Assembly (NCBI RefSeq): GCF_021531255.1
Contig: NZ_JAFBIO010000001.1
Coordinates: forward strand, 248,001-312,000
From: Allofournierella massiliensis
GTDB lineage: Bacteria > Bacillota > Clostridia > Oscillospirales > Ruminococcaceae
Direction of reading: 5' to 3'
Length of the DNA: 64,000 nucleotides
The position numbers were made by a program, and so were the translations under genes. Below the pieces are notes generated by a model. It worked only from the letters and a program-made list of their open reading frames with translations, searched no databases and was not told where the DNA came from. Shown piece by piece: positions 1 through 9,561 of this stretch; position 1 is the stretch's first letter; each line of letters opens with the position of its first letter.

Positions 1-1086
1 ATGGGCAGCAGCCTGCTGCAGGCCGCCGAGACGGCCCGGGTGGCTGCCGGCGGGGCGCTGGCGGTGGACCGGGACCTTTTCAGCGAGGAGGTTACCCGGA
101 TGGTGGAGAGCCGTCCGGGCATCCATCTGCACCGGCAGGAGGTCACCCAGGTGCCCGGGGAGGGGCTCACCCTGGTGGCCACCGGCCCCCTCACCGAGGG
201 CGGGCTTGCCGGGAGTATCTCGGAGCTGACCGGCGGGGATCACCTGAGCTTCTTTGACGCGGTGGCCCCCATCGTCACCGCCGAAAGCCTGGACCGGGAG
301 AAGGTGTTTGCCGCTTCCCGCTATGGCCGGGGCGAGGCGGATTACCTGAACTGCCCTTTCAATAAGGAAGAATACGAGGCCTTCCATGCCGCCCTGGTGG
401 GGGCCGAGCGGGCGGAACTCCACGAGGTGGATAAACTCACCGTCTATGAGGGATGCATGCCCATCGAGGTGATGGCAGGCCGGGGCGCCGACACCATGCG
501 CTTTGGGCCCCTGCGGCCGGTGGGGCTCACCGACCCCCGCACCGGCCACCGGCCCTGGGCCAATGTGCAGCTGCGCAGCGAAAACAAGGAAAACACCCTG
601 TACAACCTGGTGGGCTTTCAGACCAACCTGAAATGGGGCGAGCAGAAGCGGGTCTTTTCCATGATCCCCGGCCTGGAAAACGCCGAATTTGTGCGCTACG
701 GGGTCATGCACCGGAATACCTTCCTGGACAGCCCCCGCCTGCTGCTGCCCACCCTGAACCTGCGCCAACACCCCCACATCTATTTTGCCGGCCAGATCAC
801 CGGCTTTGAGGGCTATATGGAAAGCGCCGCCTGCGGCCTGCTGGCGGCCCGGGCCATGCTGGCCGCCCTGCGGGGCAAGGCCTGCCCGCCCCCGCCGGAG
901 GATACCATGTGTGGGGCTCTCATCCGCTACATCACCGCCGAAAACAAGAACTTCCAGCCCATGGGCGCCAATATGGGCATCCTCCCCCCGCTGGCCGAGC
1001 CGGTGCGGGATAAGCGCCAGCGGTACATGGCCCTGGCCGAGAGGGCCGTGGCCTCCATGAAGGGCTGGGCAGAGAGTACGCTGTAA
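1..1086 (+). CDS. trmFO: TrmFO, folate/FAD-dependent tRNA(m5U54) methyltransferase, 5'-truncated by window edge
   Basis: Methylates U54 of tRNA using methylenetetrahydrofolate and FAD in the cytoplasm. The 361 residues visible match the middle and C-terminal part of TrmFO: a DYLNCPF segment, an EGCMPIEV segment, and the C-terminal YFAGQITGFEGYMESAACG flavin-binding region. The family is usually about 430-450 aa, so the N-terminal dinucleotide-binding motif lies before position 1. The ATG at base 1 is therefore probably an internal Met rather than the start. The stop is TAA at 1084-1086. plsX follows 42 bp later on the same strand. Confidence 0.93.
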   Translation: MGSSLLQAAETARVAAGGALAVDRDLFSEEVTRMVESRPGIHLHRQEVTQVPGEGLTLVATGPLTEGGLAGSISELTGGDHLSFFDAVAPIVTAESLDREKVFAASRYGRGEADYLNCPFNKEEYEAFHAALVGAERAELHEVDKLTVYEGCMPIEVMAGRGADTMRFGPLRPVGLTDPRTGHRPWANVQLRSENKENTLYNLVGFQTNLKWGEQKRVFSMIPGLENAEFVRYGVMHRNTFLDSPRLLLPTLNLRQHPHIYFAGQITGFEGYMESAACGLLAARAMLAALRGKACPPPPEDTMCGALIRYITAENKNFQPMGANMGILPPLAEPVRDKRQRYMALAERAVASMKGWAESTL

Positions 1087-1128
1087 CCTTTGGTTTGCCG
1101 CTTGGAACGGCAGAAAGGAAAAAACGCC

Positions 1129-2154
1129 ATGAAGATCATTCTGGACGCCATGGGCGGCGATAACGCCCCGGAGGAGATCGTAAAGGGGGCGGCCCAGGCT
1201 CTGGCTGCTTACGGGCCGGAGCTCTCCATCCTTGCGGTGGGCGATGAGGAAAAAGTGCGGGCAGCCGCTCAGAAGGCGGGCATTCGGCCGGATGAACCCC
1301 GCTTCGAGATCGTCCACGCCAGCCAGGTTATCGAGATGTGCGACGAGCCCGCCCAGGCCATTCGCCGTAAAAAGGATTCCAGCATCGTGGTAGGTTTGAA
1401 CCTTCTCAAGGAAGGCAAGGGTGATGCCTTTGTTTCGGCCGGTTCCACCGGGGCGCTTCATGTGGGGGCCTCCCTCATCATCCGTACCGTGCCGGGGGTT
1501 AAGCGGCCTGCCCTGGCCACCATCATCCCGGGCAGCAAAAAGCCCTATATGCTCATGGACAGCGGCGCCAATGTGGAGTGCCGGGCTTCCATGCTGGAGG
1601 CCTTCGGGGTCATGGGCTCCGCTTACATGAACCGGGTCATGGGCATCCCCACCCCGGACGTGGCCCTGGTGAATAACGGCGCCGAGGAGAGCAAGGGTAC
1701 CCCCCTCTACCGGGAGGCCCACCAGCTGCTCAAGGCCAACCCCCACATCCATTTCATCGGCAACATCGAGCCCCGGGACGTGCCTGCGGGCGGCGCTGAC
1801 GTGGTGGTCTGCGACGGGTTCACCGGCAATGTGATCCTCAAACTCACCGAGGGCCTGGCCAAGAGCCTGATGGGGATGGTCAAGGGCGTCTTTTATAAAA
1901 ACACCCTCACCAAGCTGTCGGCCCTGATGGTGAAGGGCGGCCTGAGTGAACTAAAAAAATCTCTGGACAGCGAAGAATACGGCGGCGCGCCCCTGCTGGG
2001 CACTGCCAAGCCGGTGATCAAGGCCCACGGCAGCAGCAAGGCTCGGGCCATTCAGAATGCCATCCGTCAGGCCAAGACCTGTGTGGAGACCGATCTGTGC
2101 GGGACCATGGCCAAGGCCCTGGCCAGCCAGGAAGAAGCGGGGAGCGAAGAATAA
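1129..2154 (+). CDS. plsX: PlsX, phosphate acyltransferase
   Basis: Converts acyl-ACP to acyl-phosphate, the first step of phosphatidic acid synthesis in the PlsX/PlsY pathway. The 341-aa protein starts with the typical IILDAMGGDNAP motif. It also carries SAGSTGALHVGA and a VVVCDGFTGNV segment, all characteristic of PlsX. I chose the ATG at 1129 over the upstream in-frame ATG at 1090 because the family begins directly at this motif and an AGAAAGGA ribosome site lies just before it. rnc begins 2 bp after the stop, so the two are almost certainly co-transcribed. No acpP lies between them, unlike in many relatives. Confidence 0.95.
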   Translation: MKIILDAMGGDNAPEEIVKGAAQALAAYGPELSILAVGDEEKVRAAAQKAGIRPDEPRFEIVHASQVIEMCDEPAQAIRRKKDSSIVVGLNLLKEGKGDAFVSAGSTGALHVGASLIIRTVPGVKRPALATIIPGSKKPYMLMDSGANVECRASMLEAFGVMGSAYMNRVMGIPTPDVALVNNGAEESKGTPLYREAHQLLKANPHIHFIGNIEPRDVPAGGADVVVCDGFTGNVILKLTEGLAKSLMGMVKGVFYKNTLTKLSALMVKGGLSELKKSLDSEEYGGAPLLGTAKPVIKAHGSSKARAIQNAIRQAKTCVETDLCGTMAKALASQEEAGSEE

Positions 2155-2156
2155 CC

Positions 2157-2825
2157 ATGCATCATCAGTTGGAAACCATCATCGGATATACCTTCAAAAA
2201 CCCCAGCCTGCTGGAAACGGCCCTGACCCATACCAGCTATGCCAACGAGAGCCGGGTGCCGGTGCACCACAACGAGCGGCTGGAATTCCTGGGCGACAGC
2301 GTCCTTTCCATTGTGGTGGCGGATTATCTCTTCCACGCCTGGAAGGACCGGCCGGAAGGGGAGCTGACCCGTGCCCGTGCCAGTCTGGTCTGTGAAGAGG
2401 CCCTGTTCCAGTTTGCCAAGGAGATCGACCTGGGCAGTTACCTGCGGCTGGGCAAGGGAGAAGAGCGGGGCGGCGGCCGCAATCGCCCCAGCGTGGTGAG
2501 CGACGCCTTTGAGGCGGTGATTGCCGCTTTGTACCTGGACGGCGGCATGGAAGTGGCCCGGGCTTTTATCCTGCCCTTTATCGAGGAGGGCAAAACCGCC
2601 GAAATGGACTACAAAACCGAGCTGCAGGAGGTCATCCAGCAGAACCCGGAAGAGAAGCTGCGGTATGAGGTGGAGGGGGAGACCGGCCCCGACCATGACA
2701 AGCGTTTTGTGGTGGCGGTCTACCTGAACTCCAACTGTATCGGCCGGGGCGAGGGACATTCCAAAAAAATCGCCGAGCAGCATGCGGCCCGGGAGGCCCT
2801 CAAGCTGATGGGGCTGGTAAAATAA
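2157..2825 (+). CDS. rnc: Ribonuclease III
   Basis: Double-strand-specific endoribonuclease for rRNA and mRNA processing. The 222-aa protein has the RNase III signature ERLEFLGDSVLS near residue 40, with catalytic Glu and Asp, a second acidic patch in SDAFEAVIAALYLDGG, and a C-terminal dsRNA-binding domain from about residue 150 (DYKTELQEVIQQ onward). The start at 2157 is preferred to the longer in-frame ATG at 2097 because the family starts close to this point and a GGAGCGA ribosome site precedes it. smc follows after one base, giving the classic rnc-smc-ftsY order. Confidence 0.96.
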   Translation: MHHQLETIIGYTFKNPSLLETALTHTSYANESRVPVHHNERLEFLGDSVLSIVVADYLFHAWKDRPEGELTRARASLVCEEALFQFAKEIDLGSYLRLGKGEERGGGRNRPSVVSDAFEAVIAALYLDGGMEVARAFILPFIEEGKTAEMDYKTELQEVIQQNPEEKLRYEVEGETGPDHDKRFVVAVYLNSNCIGRGEGHSKKIAEQHAAREALKLMGLVK

Positions 2826-2826
2826 G

Positions 2827-5800
2827 ATGATTTTAAAGGAACTGGAAATACAGGGATTCAAAAGTTTCCCGGACAAGATCAAAGTGCAGATTCGGCCGGG
2901 CATCACCGCGGTGGTGGGCCCTAACGGTTCGGGCAAGAGCAATATCTCCGACGCCATCCGCTGGGTGCTGGGCGAGACCAGCAGCCGCCAGCTGCGGGGC
3001 AGCGGAAAGATGGAGGACGTGATCTTCGGCGGCACCCAGCGCCGGGGCGCCATGGGCTTTGCCAGCGTCCATCTTACATTGGATAATACCGACCGCCGGC
3101 TGGATGTGGACAGCGACGAGGTAGTCATCGGCCGCAAATACTACCGTTCGGGGGAGAGCGAATACTCCATCAACGGCCAAAATGTGCGGCTGAAGGATGT
3201 ATACGAGCTGCTGCTGGATACCGGCCTTGGGCGGGATGGTTACTCCATCATCGGCCAGGGCAAGATCGCCGAGATCGTGGGCGTCAAAAGCGGCGAGCGG
3301 CGGGAGATCTTTGAGGAGGCCTCTGGCATTGCCCGCTACCGCTACCGCAAAAACGAGGCGGAGCGCAGCCTGGAGGCCGCCGAGGAAAATCTGGTCCGCC
3401 TGCGGGACATCCTGGGCGAACTGGAAGACCGGGTGGGCCCTCTGGAAAAGGAGAGCGAAAAGGCCAAAAAATACCTGGAGCTGGCCCAGACCCGCAAGGA
3501 GCTGGAAGTGACCCTCTGGGTGGAAAAGATCCGCCGTGCCCGGGAGACCGTCCGGGCCCAGCAGCGGAACTTGGAAACCGCCCAGGCCGATTATGACCGG
3601 CTCAGCGGCCAGATCCAGAGCCTGGACGAGGAGACCGAGCAGATCCGCCGGGAAAGCGAGCGGATGATCGTGGAGAACGAGCGCTGCGGCAATGAGATCC
3701 GCTCCCTGCAGGACCAGATCGCCGGGCTGGAAAGCCAGCGGGCGGTGCTGAACAACGATATGGCCCACAACCGGGAGAGCATGGATGCCTACCGGGAGGA
3801 GATCCGCCAGAGCGAGGCCGGCGGCCAGGAGATCGCCCGGGCCATAGAGGAACACCGGGCCCAGATCGCCCGCCAGAAGGAAGAGATCGCCGGCCTGGAT
3901 GCCCAGATCACCCATCTGGAAGAGCAGTTGGAAGAACTGCAGAAACAGAATGAATCCACCGGGGAGCGTCGGGGCGCCGTGGCGGCCCTGCTGGCCCGCC
4001 TCACGGCCTCCCAGACCGAGGAGCGGGTGAGCCAGGCAGCCGAGAACAGCGCGGCGGAAAATGCCCGCCAGCGGCTGGAACAGTCCGGCGCCGACCGGGC
4101 CCAGACCGGCAGCCAGTTGGAAAGGGACCGGGAAGAGGCCGGGGAAAACCGCAAATATCTGGAAAAGCTGGAAGCCGGCCTGACCCGGCTGCAGAACATC
4201 AAGGGCGGCCTCACCCTCAAGCTGGAGGGCCGCCGCCGCCAGCTGGGCGAGGCGGACGAGACCGAGCAGCGGGTGAGCCGCAGCCTGGACGCCGCACGCC
4301 AGCGCCTTTCGGTGCTGAGCGACCTGGAAAAGAATATGGATGGCTACCAGCAGAGCGTGCGCAGCGTGATGCGGGCGGCCCAGAACCACCGCCTGCGGGG
4401 GATCGTGGGCCCGGTGGGCAGCATCTTGAAGGTGAAGCCCGGCTATGAGACCGCCATCGAGACGGCCCTTGGCTTTGCGGCCCAGAACATCGTGGTGGAT
4501 GGGGAGAGCAGCGCCAAGAGCGCCATCGCCTTCCTGAAAGCCGAAAAGGGGGGCAGGGCCACCTTCCTGCCCATGGATACCATGCAGGGCCAGCATATGG
4601 ACCAGAGCCGTCTGCCCTCCGGACAGGTGGCTTCCAGCCTGGTGGAATACGACCCCCGCTATGACCGGATCGTGGCCAACCTTCTGGGCCGGATCGTGGT
4701 GGTGGAGGACCTGGACGAAGCCTCCCGGGTAGCCCGGGCTCTGAGTTACCGCAACCGGGTGGTTACGGTGGACGGCCAGGTCATCAATGCGGGCGGTTCC
4801 TTCACCGGCGGCAGCACCTCCCGTTCGGCGGGCCTGTTCAGCCGCCGCCAGGAGATGGAAGAACTGAAGGGCAGGATCCGCCAGCTTACTCAGCAGGAGG
4901 AGCAGGCCCAGGAAAATACCGACAAGTGGAAGGCCGAGGTGGACGGGCTCACCGCTCAGCTCACCGCCGTGGACAGCGAGATCGTCACCGCCCAGGGCGA
5001 CAAGATCCGGGCGGAGATGGAGCAGAACCGTTTGGATGGAGCCGTCAGCCAGGGCGAGGCGGCCCTGACCCTTTTGGAAGGGGAAGCCGAGGAGCTGCAG
5101 AAGACCCTGGCCCAAAGTGAAGCCAATTGCCGCCGGGCTCAGGCTGAGCTGGAACGGCTGGCCGGGGAGATCCAGAAACTGGAAGGGGAGCTGAATCAGC
5201 TGGAAGGCAGCGATGACAGCTTCCTGACCACTCGGAGTCGGCTGAGCGAAGAGCTCACCGCTGCCCGGATGGATCGTCTGGCTGCGGATAAGGATGTGGA
5301 ACGGCTGGAAGAGGCCATCCGCGGCCTGGAAAGCCGCACCGGAGAGGCCGGCCAGCGCCGTCAGGAGCTGAATGAGGCCATCGGGCGGCTGGAAGAGACC
5401 AACCGGAACCTGGAAGAACAGATCCGGGGGCTTGCCGGCCAGGCCGAAACCTGGCAGAATGAGATCAAGACCCTGGAAAAACGCAGGGAAGAGGCTGCCG
5501 CCCGCCGGATGGAGCTGGACGCCTCCCTCACCGGCCAGAACCAGAAGGTGCGGGCCGTTACCGATCAGAGGGAAGAGTGCAGCCGGGAACTGGCCCGCCT
5601 GGCCGAGCGCAAGGATTCGGCCGAGCAGGAATATGACCAGACGGTCAGCCGGCTGTGGGATGAATATGAGCTGGCTGTGAGCGACGCGGAAAAACTCTGT
5701 GTAGCCTTTGAAAGCCTGCCTGAACTGAACCGCCGGGTCAACGAGGTGCGGGGCAAGATCCGGGCCCTTGGCAATGTGAACGTGAATGCCATCGAGGAGT

Positions 5801-6384
5801 TCGACCAGGTGAACCGGCGCTACCAGGCCCTGAAAGCCCAGGTAGAGGACGTGGAAAAGAGCCGGGCCGAGCTGATCCGGATGGTGCAGCAGCTTTCCGG
5901 CGAGATGAAAAAGCTCTTTACCGCCAGCTTTGCCCAGATCAACGAAAACTTCGGGCGGATCTTCAACGAACTGTTCGGCGGCGGCACTGCCAGCCTGGAA
6001 CTCACCGACCCGGAAGATGTGCTGGAAAGCGGCATCGAGATCCATGTGGCGCCCCCAGGCAAGGTTATCAAGAACCTTTCCGCCCTTTCCGGCGGCGAAC
6101 AGAGCCTGGTGGCCATCTGCATCTATTTTGCCATTCTGGCAGTGAACCCGGCGCCCTTCTGCATCCTGGACGAGATCGAGGCGGCTCTGGACGATGTGAA
6201 CGTGGTGCGCTATGCCCAGTACCTGCGGCGGATCACCGAAAACACCCAGTTTATTGTGATCACCCACCGACGGGGCACCATGGAGGCGGCGGACGTGCTG
6301 TACGGCGTGACCATGCAGGAGGACGGCGTCTCCAAGCTGCTCAAGCTGGATCTGGATACCATGGACGCCTCCCTGGTGAACTGA
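2827..6384 (+). CDS. smc: SMC chromosome partition ATPase
   Basis: Condensin core ATPase that organises and segregates the chromosome. It is 1185 aa, the usual length. A Walker A motif GPNGSGKS lies at residues 31-38. Long charged coiled coils run from about 170 to 500 and 660 to 1010. The hinge sits around 510-650 (GIVGPVGSILKVKPGYE). At the C-terminus the ABC signature LSGGEQSL is followed by the Walker B motif FCILDEIEAALDD. The signature reads EQS where many SMCs read EKA, a minor variation. It starts one base after rnc and ends 25 bp before ftsY. Confidence 0.97.
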   Translation: MILKELEIQGFKSFPDKIKVQIRPGITAVVGPNGSGKSNISDAIRWVLGETSSRQLRGSGKMEDVIFGGTQRRGAMGFASVHLTLDNTDRRLDVDSDEVVIGRKYYRSGESEYSINGQNVRLKDVYELLLDTGLGRDGYSIIGQGKIAEIVGVKSGERREIFEEASGIARYRYRKNEAERSLEAAEENLVRLRDILGELEDRVGPLEKESEKAKKYLELAQTRKELEVTLWVEKIRRARETVRAQQRNLETAQADYDRLSGQIQSLDEETEQIRRESERMIVENERCGNEIRSLQDQIAGLESQRAVLNNDMAHNRESMDAYREEIRQSEAGGQEIARAIEEHRAQIARQKEEIAGLDAQITHLEEQLEELQKQNESTGERRGAVAALLARLTASQTEERVSQAAENSAAENARQRLEQSGADRAQTGSQLERDREEAGENRKYLEKLEAGLTRLQNIKGGLTLKLEGRRRQLGEADETEQRVSRSLDAARQRLSVLSDLEKNMDGYQQSVRSVMRAAQNHRLRGIVGPVGSILKVKPGYETAIETALGFAAQNIVVDGESSAKSAIAFLKAEKGGRATFLPMDTMQGQHMDQSRLPSGQVASSLVEYDPRYDRIVANLLGRIVVVEDLDEASRVARALSYRNRVVTVDGQVINAGGSFTGGSTSRSAGLFSRRQEMEELKGRIRQLTQQEEQAQENTDKWKAEVDGLTAQLTAVDSEIVTAQGDKIRAEMEQNRLDGAVSQGEAALTLLEGEAEELQKTLAQSEANCRRAQAELERLAGEIQKLEGELNQLEGSDDSFLTTRSRLSEELTAARMDRLAADKDVERLEEAIRGLESRTGEAGQRRQELNEAIGRLEETNRNLEEQIRGLAGQAETWQNEIKTLEKRREEAAARRMELDASLTGQNQKVRAVTDQREECSRELARLAERKDSAEQEYDQTVSRLWDEYELAVSDAEKLCVAFESLPELNRRVNEVRGKIRALGNVNVNAIEEFDQVNRRYQALKAQVEDVEKSRAELIRMVQQLSGEMKKLFTASFAQINENFGRIFNELFGGGTASLELTDPEDVLESGIEIHVAPPGKVIKNLSALSGGEQSLVAICIYFAILAVNPAPFCILDEIEAALDDVNVVRYAQYLRRITENTQFIVITHRRGTMEAADVLYGVTMQEDGVSKLLKLDLDTMDASLVN

Positions 6385-6409
6385 GGGCGCCCGGATAAGG
6401 AGAAAAACT

Positions 6410-7333
6410 ATGGGGTTGTTTGGAAATAAGAAAAAATTGAACGACGGGCTCAGCAAGACCCGGGTGGGCTTCTTCGGGGGCATCCTGAACCGGCTTACCG
6501 CCAGCCAGATCGATGATGATCTGTATGAGGATCTGGAAGAACAGCTGATCCTGGCGGATACCGGTGCCGACGTGGCGGTGGGCCTGGTGGATAAGCTCCA
6601 GCAGGCAGTGAGCCGGGATCACCTGAAAACCGGGCAGGAGGCCATGCAGGCCCTGAAGGGGCTGATTGCCCAGGAAATGACCCCGGAGACCGAGATGAAC
6701 CTTTCCGGCCACCCGGCGGTGCTGCTCATCATCGGGGTGAACGGGGTGGGCAAGACCACCAGCATCGCCAAGCTGGCCAACTATTACAAGGCCCAGGGCA
6801 AAAAGGTAATGCTGGCCGCGGGGGATACCTTCCGGGCCGCCGCCACCGAGCAGCTGGAAATCTGGGCCGGCCGGGCAGGGGTGCCCATCATCAAGGCCGG
6901 CGAGGGGGCCGACCCCGCCGCCGTTATCTTTGACGCGGTCCAGTCTGCCGCTGCCCGGGGCTATGACCTGGTCATCTGCGATACCGCCGGCCGGCTCCAC
7001 AACAAGAAGAACCTGATGGCCGAGCTCTCCAAGATCGCCCGGGCCATCCCCAAGGCCAGCAGCGAGGCCAGCGTGGAGACCCTGCTGGTGCTGGACGCCA
7101 TCACCGGCCAGAACGCCATCAGCCAGGCCAAGGAGTTTGTGGCGGCCGCCGAGGCTACCGGTATCATCCTCACCAAGCTGGACGGCACCGCCAAGGGGGG
7201 CAGCGTCATCAGCATCCGCCAGAAGCTGGGGCTGCCCGTCCGCTTTGTGGGGGTGGGCGAGGGCATCGATGATCTGATGCCCTTCTCTGCCCAGGATTTT
7301 GCCGACGCCCTCTTTGGGGCAAAGGAGGACTGA
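6410..7333 (+). CDS. ftsY: FtsY, signal recognition particle receptor GTPase
   Basis: SRP receptor that docks ribosome-nascent chain complexes at the membrane. The 307-aa protein is the short Firmicutes form, without a long acidic N-terminal A domain. G motifs are visible: GVNGVGKTT (P-loop), [20 protein letters not shown] and [10 protein letters not shown]. It lies directly after smc, a common Firmicutes arrangement, with an AAGGAG ribosome site before the ATG. The next gene begins 4 bp after its stop. Confidence 0.96.
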   Translation: MGLFGNKKKLNDGLSKTRVGFFGGILNRLTASQIDDDLYEDLEEQLILADTGADVAVGLVDKLQQAVSRDHLKTGQEAMQALKGLIAQEMTPETEMNLSGHPAVLLIIGVNGVGKTTSIAKLANYYKAQGKKVMLAAGDTFRAAATEQLEIWAGRAGVPIIKAGEGADPAAVIFDAVQSAAARGYDLVICDTAGRLHNKKNLMAELSKIARAIPKASSEASVETLLVLDAITGQNAISQAKEFVAAAEATGIILTKLDGTAKGGSVISIRQKLGLPVRFVGVGEGIDDLMPFSAQDFADALFGAKED

Positions 7334-7336
7334 GTT

Positions 7337-7966
7337 ATGGTGATCTGTGCTGCCACCGGCAATGCCGGCAAACTCAAGGAGCTCCGCCGTATCCTCAGCG
7401 CCCTGGGCCATGAGGTGAAGAGCCAGAAGGAACTGGGCATCAACCTGGAACCGGAGGAGACCGGCACCACCTTTGAGGAAAACGCCCTCATCAAGGCGGA
7501 AGCCATCTGCAAGGCCAGCGGGCTTGCCACCATTGCGGACGATTCCGGCCTGGTGGTGGAGGCCCTGGGCGGAGCGCCGGGCGTCTATTCGGCCCGGTAC
7601 TGCGGCCGCCATGGGGACGATGCGGCCAACAACCGGAAGCTGATGGAAAACATGGCCGGCATAGATGCCGGCCGGCGGGGGGCAAAGTTTGTCTCCGCCG
7701 TCACCCTCATGCTGCCGGACGGCCGTCAGCTCACCTGCCTGGGCGAGTGCCCGGGCCGGGTGGGGATGGAGGAAAAGGGAACCAACGGCTTTGGCTATGA
7801 CCCCCTTTTCATCCCCGATGAGGTGGGTACCCGGGACGGAAAGCGCCTGCCCAACCGGGAAGGGCGCACCTATGCCCAGCTGGAAGACTGGGAGAAGGAC
7901 GCCATCAGCCATCGGGGGAATGCCCTGCGCAAACTGCAGCAGATGCTTCCTTTGTTTTTGGGCTAA
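7337..7966 (+). CDS. rdgB: XTP/dITP diphosphatase (RdgB/HAM1 family)
   Basis: House-cleaning pyrophosphatase that hydrolyses XTP, dITP and ITP to keep non-canonical purines out of nucleic acids. The 209-aa protein has the family hallmarks: ATGNAGKLKEL at the N-terminus, DDSGLVVEALGG near residue 70 with the catalytic acidic residues, YSARYCG, and TNGFGYDPLF near residue 150. It follows ftsY by 3 bp and is the last gene of that run before a probable new promoter. Confidence 0.94.
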   Translation: MVICAATGNAGKLKELRRILSALGHEVKSQKELGINLEPEETGTTFEENALIKAEAICKASGLATIADDSGLVVEALGGAPGVYSARYCGRHGDDAANNRKLMENMAGIDAGRRGAKFVSAVTLMLPDGRQLTCLGECPGRVGMEEKGTNGFGYDPLFIPDEVGTRDGKRLPNREGRTYAQLEDWEKDAISHRGNALRKLQQMLPLFLG

Positions 7967-7995
7967 ATTTTGTCAATAAAATATCCATAAAATCG

Positions 7996-8004
7996 TGTTA
8001 TGCT
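7996..8004 (+). promoter_or_regulatory. Probable extended -10 promoter for the yhbY-nadD-yqeK operon
   Basis: TGT followed by TATGCT forms an extended -10 element 45 bp before the yhbY start, in an AT-rich pocket after the rdgB stop. A TTGTCA lies upstream at 7970-7975, but the spacing of 23 bp is too long for a standard -35, so the call rests on the extended -10 alone. Confidence 0.45.
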
Positions 8005-8048
8005 GGAGAGACCCCAAGGGGGAGAGGCTCCGGCGGCAAGGAGAAATT

Positions 8049-8345
8049 ATGCTTACCAGTAAACAGCGCGCCATTCTGCGCAGCCAGGCCAACAGTCTGG
8101 ACCCCGTGTTCCAGATCGGCAAGGGAGAGATCGATGAGACCATGACCCGCAGCGTGTCGGAATGCCTGGCCGCCCGGGAACTGATCAAACTGAAGGTGCT
8201 GGAGAGCAGCCTGTACAGCGCCCGGGAGGCAGCCGACCGAATGGCCCAGGCCACCGGGGCGGATGTGGTGCAGGTGATCGGCTCCAAATTTGTACTGTAT
8301 CTGCAGAAGGAAAAGGATTCCAAGTACGCCGATCTTCTGCACTGA
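8049..8345 (+). CDS. yhbY: YhbY-type CRM-domain RNA-binding protein
   Basis: Small CRS1/YhbY (CRM) domain protein, a family linked to ribosome assembly and pre-50S particles. The 98-aa product begins LTSKQRAILRSQANSLDPVF and contains the family's IGKGEI segment (close to the GxxG RNA-binding loop) and a late QVIGSKFVLY strand. The start at 8049 gives the standard family length and is preceded by an AAGGAGAAAT ribosome site. The longer in-frame ATG at 7995 would lie on top of the proposed promoter. nadD follows 14 bp later. Confidence 0.9.
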   Translation: MLTSKQRAILRSQANSLDPVFQIGKGEIDETMTRSVSECLAARELIKLKVLESSLYSAREAADRMAQATGADVVQVIGSKFVLYLQKEKDSKYADLLH

Positions 8346-8359
8346 AAGGGGGAGGCGGG

Positions 8360-8974
8360 ATGAGAGTCCTGCTGTTTGGGGGCACCTTCGATCCGCCCCA
8401 CAACGGCCACCTGAACAATCTGAAGGCGGCAGTCCAGGCGGTGAAGCCGGACGAGGTGGTGGTGATGCCTGCGGGCGTGCCGCCCCACAAGAAAGCCAGT
8501 TCCACGCCGGCAGGCCTGCGCTATGCCATGTGCGGCTGCTTTGAAGAGCTGTTCCGGCTGCCCTCTTCGCCCCGCTTCACCCTCAGCGACTGGGAGATCC
8601 GGCGGGCGGAACAGGGGTACCGGAACTACAGCGTGGATACCCTGAAGATGCTGGGCCAGACCCGGCCGGGCGCTGAACTGTACATGACGGTGGGCAGCGA
8701 TATGCTGCTGGGCTTTACCAAATGGCATGACTGGCAGACCATCCTGAAACTCTGCGTGCTGGTGGTGCAGAGCCGCCAGCTGGGGGATGACCGGCTGCTG
8801 ACCGAGCAGGCAGAACAGCTGCAGGCCCAGGGGGCAAGAATTCTTTTTGCCCATGCGCCCGCCCTGCCCCTGGCCAGCCGGGATATCCGCAGCGGCGCGG
8901 TTTCTCTGGAACAGCTGCCCGGGCCGGTTCGCCGACTGGTGCAGGAAAACCATTTGTACGGCTATGGGAGGTAA
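8360..8974 (+). CDS. nadD: NadD, nicotinate-nucleotide adenylyltransferase
   Basis: Transfers AMP from ATP to nicotinate mononucleotide in NAD biosynthesis. The 204-aa protein starts with the nucleotidyltransferase motif FGGTFDPPHNGHL, has VGSDMLLGFTKWHDW in the middle and ASRDIRSG near the end, replacing the usual SATDIR. The ATG at 8360 follows an AGGGGGAGG ribosome site. Longer in-frame starts upstream overlap yhbY and would add non-homologous sequence. yqeK follows 5 bp later, the standard nadD-yqeK pair. Confidence 0.94.
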   Translation: MRVLLFGGTFDPPHNGHLNNLKAAVQAVKPDEVVVMPAGVPPHKKASSTPAGLRYAMCGCFEELFRLPSSPRFTLSDWEIRRAEQGYRNYSVDTLKMLGQTRPGAELYMTVGSDMLLGFTKWHDWQTILKLCVLVVQSRQLGDDRLLTEQAEQLQAQGARILFAHAPALPLASRDIRSGAVSLEQLPGPVRRLVQENHLYGYGR

Positions 8975-8979
8975 GAAGG

Positions 8980-9561
8980 ATGGAGGAAAAAACTGCCCTG
9001 GAAATTGCCAGAAGCCGGCTGAAAGACAAGCGTTTTCAGCACACGGTGAATGTGCGGGATATGGCCGTGACCCTGGCAGAGCGCTACGGTGCCGACCCTC
9101 ACAAGGCCGCCATAGCGGCGCTGCTGCACGACGCGGCCAAGGAGATGAGCCGGGAGGAATTGTTGCAGATCATCCGGGATAATGCTATAATGTCTGAGAA
9201 TGCCGAAAACCGGCCTCAGCCGGTGTGGCACGGAATCTGCGCGGCCATCCTGGCCAAAACCCAATGGGGCGTTGAAGATGAAGAGATCCTCAGCGCCATT
9301 CGCTGCCATACCACCGGCAAACGGGATATGAGCCTGTTGGACAAGATCCTGTATCTGGCGGATATGACCAGCGCCGAGCGCACCTATCCGGAAGCCGCCT
9401 ATCTCCGCAAGGTGGAGATGGAGGATCTGGACCGGGCCCTGGGGGAAGCTCTCCAGATGAGCCTGGAATGGCTTCGGGAAAGCGGGAAACCCATTGATCC
9501 CGTCACCCGGGAAGCCTGTGAAGAATACCGCCGTTTCTCAGGAGGTAAAACCGATACATGA
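8980..9561 (+). CDS. yqeK: YqeK-type HD-domain Ap4A hydrolase
   Basis: HD-domain phosphohydrolase; YqeK proteins hydrolyse diadenosine tetraphosphate symmetrically. The 193-aa product has the HD pair in LLHDAAKEM near residue 50 and later metal-binding histidines in WHGI and RCHTTG. It starts 5 bp after nadD behind an AAGAAGG site. Its TGA overlaps the ATG of the LCP gene by four bases (ATGA), so the two are translationally coupled. Confidence 0.92.
   Translation: MEEKTALEIARSRLKDKRFQHTVNVRDMAVTLAERYGADPHKAAIAALLHDAAKEMSREELLQIIRDNAIMSENAENRPQPVWHGICAAILAKTQWGVEDEEILSAIRCHTTGKRDMSLLDKILYLADMTSAERTYPEAAYLRKVEMEDLDRALGEALQMSLEWLRESGKPIDPVTREACEEYRRFSGGKTDT

Noticed and set aside
2833-6483. 1216-codon open frame on the minus strand opposite smc
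   Set aside because: Antisense shadow of smc produced by high GC at third positions. The translation is low-complexity and has no domain, while smc on the other strand has all family motifs.
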